Origin: Aculops lycopersici
Taxonomy: Eukaryota > Arthropoda > Arachnida > Trombidiformes > Eriophyidae
Assembly: GCA_015350385.1 (NCBI GenBank)
Contig: WNKI01000001.1
Location: forward strand, 1,171,870-1,235,869
Direction of reading: 5' to 3'
DNA: 64,000 nt
The position numbers and the translations under genes are program-made. Shown piece after piece: positions 57,501-64,000 of the stretch; position 1 is the stretch's first letter; each line of letters starts with the position of its first letter. The notes under the pieces were generated by a model. That model searched no databases. It was given only the letters and a program-made list of their open reading frames with translations, and was not told where the DNA came from.

Positions 57501-57922
57501 CAAGCGAGTGGCTTCGCTGTTTGTCGATACAAATTATCATGAAGTCAACGAAACTAAAAGCGGCGACAGCGGAGATCGCATGTGATGCAGACTGAGGGGC
57601 CCCTCGTCAGCCAACAGGTGTCAGCGAGTTGGGTGAGCTAAGGGGCCACTTTTTTTCACCTGCAAGTGGCGCATAACCGTGCAACTGGCCGCTCTTAAAA
57701 GGCGATTGAAGTGGCAAGCTGGCGACACGAGGCGGCCAGGCCACAAACTAGAGCAACTAATGCAGCTTTGGTTTGGGCGAATCAATGTTTATTTTGCTTA
57801 TGGTTTGTGTTTTGTTTGGTGGTTGTCTCATTTGGTGTGGTAACTCCATCATTGTGATTGTATATAAATATTGCAATTGTTACATCTTTTGTAATCACGA
57901 CTTTGGATCATATTTCGAGCCG
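54599..57922. other. Intergenic region between kinase and BTB genes
   Basis: It probably holds the kinase promoter and leader (54.6-55.4 kb) and, near 57.8 kb, the BTB gene 3' UTR. Sequence between is CAACAA/CACCAC-rich with no supported exon. Copies of CCACTTGTTG occur at 56038 and 57232 and CAACAGGTG at 57612. Confidence 0.45.
57788..57793 (-). terminator. Poly(A) signal of the BTB gene
   Basis: TTTATT on the plus strand gives AATAAA on the minus strand, 130 bp after the BTB gene stop codon. Confidence 0.6.
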
Positions 57923-60029
57923 TCAGTAGTAGTAGTGAATCTCGTTAAACTCCACATTTGGAGTCTTGAAAAAGAGCCAGCTCGTGTTTTCGCTGTCCGT
58001 TAGCTCACTAAAATTTGCAGCCCTTAATTTTGGGGTCCTCAAGGCCACAATATCCTCGTCCAAGGCGTAAGTTTGAAATGTTAGCTGGAGCTCGTTGATG
58101 TTACCCATTCTAATGAGAATTGGTCGCTTCAAACGAACCAAACAATCCCTGTCTCTAGCAATACTAATATGTAGCGACTCGTCGATGGTGTCCATAAGCA
58201 ACTGGCTCGGCGACGAGCCCGCCGACTGGTGGCCATTCATCGAGTCACCAGCGCCACCACCTGTTGTTGCTGTTGTGGTTGTTGTTGCTCCCGCTGGTGA
58301 TCCATTGCTCTCGTTCAAACCGTTTATTGGTGACTTGAGACCACCAGACGACGAGGATGTTGAAATATTTGTCGTCTTGGTGGTGAACTTTAAGTGGCAC
58401 TCAAATTTGGGCGTCCGATTTGCGTACGAGGAGGCATCGAGGCGAATGGGAACGGTGAGGGCAACAATGAACACATTTTCACTCAAACACTGAAACTTGC
58501 TACTGATGGTCTTCAAGTTTCTGGTTGTCGTTGTGGTGGTTACCAGACTTCCGGCTGCGTGGGTCTTGAATCGCTTCAAGCTGAAATACTCGGGCGGCGC
58601 CTGGCGAATGTCGTAGCTTCCGTTCAAAGTGGGCGGCAACTTGGCGCTATGTCTCAGTGTCAAGTTCATAAACACTGCTCTTTGCTCGGCTTCAGTCAGT
58701 AGACTGTTGACGTCATCGACGTTGACCATTTTGACAAGTTGTTGTTGCTGTTGTTGATTTTCCTGGTTTCCACCGGCACCCATTGGCTTTTCCTCGCCTC
58801 CACTGTCGCCCATTTGCACGTCTCCCTGCGGCTCCGACGACAACGACTGTCTCATTGTGTCCACTACAATGCAACTGGAGGTTTTGCTCACCACCCTAGC
58901 AAACTCCTCGTGGCTCATGGCCAAAAACCGGAAGGCGCTCAAAACTGAGCTCTCATTCATTATCGACCTAATGGCAAGCCAATCGGTTGGATCCAAACAG
59001 CGCCTCTTCGCCTCGCTCATTGACCAGCCGAGGACAGCACTGAACAGCTGGTACTCGCTTTGGATGCTCAGGTACTTCCGGTTGGCCACAAACTCCACTG
59101 TCGATGCTTGAACGTGATTAAATGTTTTACTTTGGATCACATTAACCGTTTGCCGATCTATCAGATTCATTGATTGCAATACCAACTGTTGAGAGTTTAG
59201 CACGTGAGCAAACTCAAACACCACGCACGCAGTCGAGGGTCCAATGTTATGCTCGATGAAGGTGAGACATTCGCGTAATAACTGTGGCAAGAGATACTTT
59301 TTTGCCGCATAAGCTGTTAGCATGGCGTCCTCAACGGAGTTTAAATTTAGCGAATCAGTGTAGGCATAGCGAAGGAGATTCTCAAAGCCAATTGGCGCCA
59401 CATCCGGTATGCGAATGTACTTGTTTTTGTCGGCCATGTCGCCGTAGAACATGGTTTCGAAGACTGGAACAAGAACAACAAGTGAGTGAGTTGTTAGTCA
59501 ACCGTTATTATTTCTCGCAACTTTCCCGCAATCACTAAGCTGAAAACTAAACTCACCTGGCGACGTCATGGCCAACAAAACCCGATGGCCAACGTACTTC
59601 TTCGAATGTTGCGGCGGGCCAACGATGAAGGTGACATCGGTGAACGATTTGTTCTTTGTTTGTGTCGCGTGGTATTTCCGGTTTAGTGTGATGAAGATAG
59701 AAGGTGAATGGTTAGTTTTTTTCTCTCGCTTTTCTCTATAATTTGATCTTATTAATCATGAAAATTGATAGATAGGTTACATTCACACTGTCACCTGGCA
59801 TGATGTTGGTGGAAGTGGCGCTTTCCTCGTCGTTCAGCAACACAAACTCAACGGCGTCGGCCGATGGCTTTATCAGGTAGGCGCCATCGTCAAGCCACTG
59901 ATTTGAGTCCAACTTGTAGAAATCGGTATTGTACTGATTGAATAAATCTACTAAATGCTGTCGCTGGAGTAACTGCTCTGTTGTGGTGGCACCGGCAACA
60001 CCAGTGGCGCTTGTAAGACTCTCGAGCAT
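57923..60029 (-). CDS. BTB-BACK protein with divergent PHR-like C-terminus (BTBD1/2/3/6 type)
   Basis: Likely adaptor of a cullin-3 ubiquitin ligase. Three exons: about 59781-60029, 59557-59653 and 57923-59463. The exon 2/3 junction is clear (CCAG/GTGAGT to CCAG/TCTTC), rebuilding HRVLLAMTSPVFETMFYGDM. The exon 1 donor is uncertain (59787 or 59781, both phase 0), for a protein of 626-628 residues. The BTB domain starts at SFTDVTFIVG and includes YAYTDSLNL and AYAAKKYLLPQL. BACK follows (EHNIGPSTACVVFEFAHVL...EYQLFSAVLGWSMSEA). The C-terminal 250 residues contain blocks that could be a PHR beta-sandwich, interrupted by Gln, Thr and Gly/Ser insertions and ending in VEFNEIHYYY. The BTBD3/6 architecture is BTB-BACK-PHR; the PHR match is weak. 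The 103-bp intron 2 contains CAACAAGTGAG. Confidence 0.84.
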
Positions 60030-60879
60030 CTCTCTTTAGGTTCGCCACTGCACTAGAACTTTTGACAGGAAAACTCCACTGCTGTTCTCTTGCTCGCTTA
60101 CTGAATAAAAGTTAATCTGGAAGTTGGTTGGAAAACCAGTTATAATTTGAAGGGACTATTATCACTCGAGCGAATCGGCGTCCGGTTGCAGTCTTGACTT
60201 TTGAACCGGACTAGAGACTAGATCAGTTTGCTATTGGTGGCCATAGCATTGGACGCCTCACTCTTCACTAGACTAACAACAGAACCGTGCAAGTTGTTTG
60301 GTCTTCCTCATCGGTGTTGTCGCGTTCGGTCATTGGCTGCAGTTGGTGAGCCAACCACCTGTAATCTAATCGCCGCAACGGCCTCGTCTCTGGCAAACTC
60401 TTCGCTTGTAACAACCTCCCGTTGGCAGGAAAAATAAGCACACAAACTTGGATACTTCACACAAGGATAACCAACAAATAGTCTCTCTCTCTCTCTCGCT
60501 TTGTCTTTTCTTATCCAAACTAGCTTTTTATTCTGCAAAGGAGGCAAGCGAGCGGAGTGTTTGCGTTAAGTGGGGCGACGCACCATGAAAAAATAATCTT
60601 GTCACGAGTTCTCTGGGTTTTACATGCTCCTAAAGGACACCATTGGCTTCAGATTGCTGTACAAAGGGCACCTAGCGACTTTGTCGTGGTCGCGCGCTAG
60701 CCGCTTGGATGCGCGGCGATAATGATCGTCGCGTCGCACCTCCCGCTGAAGAGATAGAGAGTTGAGCGTCCTCTCGATCGAGCTTCAGTGACTGTGGTTC
60801 TATGGAGGACTTTATAACGCTGAGGCAATTATCGGGCTCGTAGTCAGGCTAGCAAGTGGCTCTCGCTGAAGAGATGAAG

Positions 60880-60902
60880 AGAGAGAGAGAGAGAGAGAGA
60901 GA
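60880..60902. repeat. (GA)n microsatellite
   Basis: About eleven GA units lie in noncoding DNA. Confidence 0.85.
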
Positions 60903-61275
60903 GCTGCCACATTGTATGCGCAAATTTTCAAGCTGTTTGCTCTAGATGCAGCGGTGGTGGCGGAGTTGGTCGCAAGTGAGGTAGCGGCACAGGTAGAGGT
61001 AGAGGTTGAAGCAAACCTGAACCCCGATGCGCGCAACACAACAATTTTGCTACGCAGCCAGCGAGAGTCGACTGCGGCAGCATTAATTAGCGGCCAGGTG
61101 CTCCAGGTCGTTCGCCTAGTTACAGGTAGAGCCGCTAAAGGTAGCTGCTCCTCATGTTGCTGCCGCTATTGCTGCTTCTGCTGAACATAAGCTATCTCAG
61201 CCGATGGTCATCAAGGTAAAGTTGGTAGTGGCGGCTGCAGAGGCAAAATAGCGCTACAGCCGCATGATGGCCCAT

Positions 61276-61304
61276 GAGCCAGTGAGCAATGAGTTCACTG
61301 GCTC
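61276..61304. repeat. Inverted repeat, 10-bp perfect arms, 9-nt loop
   Basis: GAGCCAGTGA and TCACTGGCTC flank GCAATGAGT in noncoding DNA. It is small, with no assigned role. Confidence 0.7.
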
Positions 61305-62526
61305 TAGATAAATGGCTCCACTTTCGCTGCCATAACAACCGAATGAGTCCCTGGCACATTCGTTGCGCATCTCCCTTTCGTGCTAAGCATTCGTGGCGGC
61401 TCGACCACTTGCCAGCGCACAAGCTGACTTGGTTCACGCGAAAACTAAGCCGACACGTTTGAGCGGCGCACCTAGCGACGCGCGAGTTTCCTATCGATTA
61501 TTCTCTCGCAATACATCCGATCATTGATTTCTATTGGTGGTGGCAGAGTATTATTTTAGTCTATACTCCACTATAGATTCGCAGATAACTTACCAATCGC
61601 TGATAGTCCACTTCGGCCTTGATTGCATTGGCCTCCTCTTGCGAAACTCGCCGGTTGTGGGCCGCCGACGACGAGGAGTTCGACTTGCTTCCGCTTGCGA
61701 TCTTTTCTTGGCCTTGCATCTTGTTTCTCGCATCTACTCTTCTTTTGATATGTTATTCCCAACACGAGATCGCTTGATTTTGAGAAAACTCTCTCCTTTT
61801 GTTGGCCACTTGTCCAATCATGGTACTTTTTATTTTATATCAGCAAACTGGAGCAAGCAAATTCAACTAGCACCAAACCAACGAACAACCAGATGAGTAT
61901 TCCACCAAAGCGAGTCAACCTTTTTTGTTGACGAAACCAGAGTGACCGCAATGCAACTGCGCAAACTCGCGCGCCCCTTTGGCATCGCAAGTTTGTCCAA
62001 GTTTAGCTATACATGTAGTCGCATGGTCGTTGTGGCGGAAAGAGCAGCGACGAGTGTGCACCGAAATTTTGCAAATTGACCGAAACCGCCAATTTGCCTG
62101 GCACCTCATCGGCATAAAGCTACACGATGGTGGAACATAAGTATTTCTAATAGACTTGCGATGCCCGCCACTTTTCTCCCCCTCCCCCTTTAATCCTGTA
62201 CACTGTGCGGCCAGCCTCTCAAGCCACACCAACTGACAAACGAGCTATTAAATAGAATGTTTCAATGTTTTCGCTTTCGGATTAATGTTGCCGCTGCTGA
62301 CCTCCGGCGCCACAGGCGCCGCACAACAAGTTGAACAATTATCCAGTCTCTTCTGCTGACGTGAGTGCGACGACGACGACAACCAAAAACCTAGAGAACC
62401 TCAGCAAACTTGTCATCTCCAAATCCTTGCCTTCTGACTGTAAAATCTGACGCCAAAAGATCAATACAAAACGTGCGCGCGCCAGCAATTTGCGTTTATC
62501 GAGACCTGGTCAAGAGTCAGAAAACA

Positions 62527-62537
62527 AGATGGCCGCT
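62527..62537 (+). promoter_or_regulatory. YY1-like initiator/start element AAGATGGCCGC
   Basis: The word matches the AAGATGGC core common near transcription and translation starts of metazoan housekeeping genes. Its ATG (62529) opens a frame that reaches a donor-like AAA/GTAAGT at 62649. If joined to the acceptor ending at 62851, it stops before 63062, so it would be an upstream ORF rather than the main start. Inference. Confidence 0.35.
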
Positions 62538-62546
62538 CGTATTCCA

Positions 62547-62583
62547 TTTTTTGGGCGACGCCGGGCCGGCGTCGCCCAAAAAA
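62547..62583. repeat. 37-bp palindrome (18-bp perfect arms, single central base)
   Basis: TTTTTTGGGCGACGCCGG pairs exactly with the following CCGGCGTCGCCCAAAAAA around one G. A smaller stem (CAGCGAC/GTCGCTG, 7-nt loop) follows at 62590-62610. It lies in the probable promoter or leader of the gene at 63062, 18 bp after a YY1-like AAGATGGCCGC. Confidence 0.88.
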
Positions 62584-63061
62584 TGAACCAGCGACGAAAC
62601 TGGTCGCTGTTGCAGTCGCGACTTTTGTCGCCGATAGGCAGCTTCAAAGTAAGTTGCACGCACGCACGCACAAACTCGAGTCTCGCCGCCGGCGACAACC
62701 ACCGCTTGCTTCGAGGTTCGCACATAGCGTAGTCAATCTCGAGTGCAATGATGCCGATCGCTCATTTGTTTGCAGGTAACAACTGAGATTACACCGTCCC
62801 TTCGATTGCTCAAACAAATTAACATACTTTCAAGTTTTTTTCTCTTCCCAGGTGCAAGAGAGCAACCCGAATAGAACTCGAAAGTGTCCATTTAGTGCAG
62901 CACCAAACACCCGATCATGTGTTGAGAGAAACATCGATTTAAGAAACAATATTTATTTTTTTGACAACATTTCAACAAGTGGCCAATAACGTCATTAAAG
63001 CAACCAATTAATCAATTATTGTCAATAAATTCAAGATTAATCAAGTCAATAAGACCACAAG

Positions 63062-64000
63062 ATGCCAGCCGCAAAGTCCAACGGACCTCGCTACCAGAAT
63101 TATTTCGACTTCGAGCGCCATGTTCCCGAATTCAAGAGGGTGTTTCGCCGAGACCTCAAGAGGTTCACTGAGGGCGGCCGGCGTGAGCAATTCGTGGAGA
63201 TTATAAAGACCGAGTTGGAGCAAGATGTTGCAGCCAAACAGGAGGGAACTATTCACATTCCAATCTTGAACACAAACACTGCTCGTCAGCTAGAAAAATT
63301 TATCGTCAATTTAATTAGAGAGTGCAAAGAGTTGGCCACCTGCGAGGAGATGGAGGAAATCAACAGGAAACTGACGATGATTGTGCGACAGCAAAAGCGC
63401 AATATCGACCCAAACTTCAACTTGGAACCCATGTGTGTCGCTTGCATTCGGCCACTAAATATGGTTGGCCAATCGATGCAAACAATTTTGCCTCACCCAG
63501 CAAACAACTTTATAACATTAAACGCACATGGAACATCCGAACCAACAACCGAGAGGAATTCGGCACCACCAACAAATGCCACTTCGCCGAACGAAACGAC
63601 AGCGCCGCCAACCGAAACTGGAAACGGAAATGAGGCAAACAATGTGGATGATGCTTTCAATGATGGAGGTGTCAACGCTGACATCAGCTTTGACGTGCCA
63701 CAAACTCCGCCAAGGGCGCCAAAAGCCTCCTATCCAACGTCACGAGATCAGAATGGTCAACAAGAACGAGAGACGAACCACCGAGGAGAGATGGACGAAA
63801 CCGGAAACTCGAGTGACAGCACAGGAACAGTCATCCGTAATTTTTCAAATGCCTCGCATACTAGTTCTACATTTGCAACCTCGGCGGCGGCCGCCGCTCA
63901 TTACCAGAATAAGCAGCAACAGCAGAGACGACAAGCCGATACTGACAGCGCAACAAGACCTCATAACAACATAGATTTCCGGGTCGTAGATCCTACGGAT
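63062..64000 (+). CDS. Unrecognised protein, partial (5' end; runs off the window)
   Basis: An ATG in AAGATGCC context opens an uninterrupted frame of 313 codons to the last base. Residues 1-140 look like a folded, charged helical domain (RYQNYFDFERHVPEFKRVFR, EQFVEIIKTELEQDV, LEKFIVNLIRECKEL, EEMEEINRKLTMIVRQQKRN) with a CVAC pair near residue 130. After about residue 150 it becomes Thr/Pro/Asn/Ser-rich with DVPQTPPRAPKA and poly-Ala and Gln stretches, as in a disordered tail. I do not recognise the family. Cytoplasmic or nuclear location is suggested by lack of signal peptide and membrane segments. The upstream stretch 62774-62851 has two acceptor-like CAG sites, so a 5' UTR intron is likely. 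Confidence 0.75.
   Translation, partial: MPAAKSNGPRYQNYFDFERHVPEFKRVFRRDLKRFTEGGRREQFVEIIKTELEQDVAAKQEGTIHIPILNTNTARQLEKFIVNLIRECKELATCEEMEEINRKLTMIVRQQKRNIDPNFNLEPMCVACIRPLNMVGQSMQTILPHPANNFITLNAHGTSEPTTERNSAPPTNATSPNETTAPPTETGNGNEANNVDDAFNDGGVNADISFDVPQTPPRAPKASYPTSRDQNGQQERETNHRGEMDETGNSSDSTGTVIRNFSNASHTSSTFATSAAAAAHYQNKQQQQRRQADTDSATRPHNNIDFRVVDPTD

Larger units (their letters stand above)
60030..63061. other. Intergenic region between BTB gene and the last gene
   Basis: It probably contains both divergent promoters. Visible elements are (CT)n near 60482-60498, (GA)n at about 60880-60902, a 10-bp stem inverted repeat at 61276-61304, and a 37-bp near-palindrome beside a YY1-like AAGATGGCCGC at 62527-62583. 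No coding exon is supported apart from possible 5' UTR exons of the gene at 63062. Confidence 0.5.

Noticed and set aside
62529..62649. ATG in strong context beginning MAARIPFFGRR before a splice donor
   Set aside because: Joined to the likely acceptor ending at 62851, the frame stops before 63062. Its codons are largely the palindrome, so it is at most an upstream ORF.

Overview
The window is eukaryotic nuclear DNA, most likely from an arthropod. Supporting signs are a GH18 chitinase with peritrophin-type chitin-binding domains, arthropod-type homologues (endophilin A, a PRRC2/nocte-like protein, an Ets98B/SPDEF-type ETS factor, a Cdk4/6-type kinase, a GPR158-like ectodomain, a BTB-BACK protein), GT-AG introns, AATAAA poly(A) signals, many microsatellites and an assembly gap. 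Most genes here are intronless or nearly so, which would fit a compact chelicerate (mite-like) genome, but the window cannot fix the species.

Layout. 1-10.2 kb: no convincing gene; CG-rich, repeat-rich sequence. 10.2-11.0 kb: a possible very small spliced plus-strand gene. 11.5-19.3 kb (minus): four-exon chitinase of about 1,740 residues with Ser/Thr-rich regions on both sides of the catalytic domain. 19.4-29.7 kb: intergenic, with a (GA)n/(CGTA)n repeat broken by a gap, a decayed ORF-like relic near 26 kb and a perfect 24-bp inverted repeat at 27.55 kb. 29.7-31.8 kb (minus): Tudor-PHD protein. 34.1-35.3 kb (plus): two-exon endophilin A. 37.0-39.6 kb (plus): Gln/His-rich PRRC2/BAT2 N-domain protein. 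39.6-47.9 kb: gene-poor. 47.9-49.6 kb (minus): ETS factor. 50.4-52.8 kb (plus): secreted protein with two GPR158-type modules. 53.0-54.6 kb (minus): Cdk4/6 kinase with a long Gln-rich tail. 57.9-60.0 kb (minus): BTB-BACK(-PHR) protein. 63.06 kb to the end (plus): unrecognised gene running off the window.

The genes do not form one pathway: they cover cuticle or matrix remodelling, chromatin, endocytosis, RNA biology, transcription, signalling, cell cycle and ubiquitin-adaptor-type functions. Two head-to-head pairs (Tudor-PHD/endophilin and ETS/GPR158-like) share intergenic promoter regions, and the GPR158-like and kinase genes converge with stop codons only 138 bp apart.

The most unusual signals are at DNA level. 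The 10-mer CAACAAGTGG occurs 14 times by eye count (about 0.1 expected), the related CAACAGGTG 13 times (about 0.5 expected) and the ETS-site word ACTTCCGG 14 times (about 2 expected). They occur in noncoding DNA and in exons in different reading frames. Other points of interest are the hairpins at 27.55 and 62.55 kb and the receptor-less tandem GPR158-type ectodomain protein. Expected values assume equal base frequencies.
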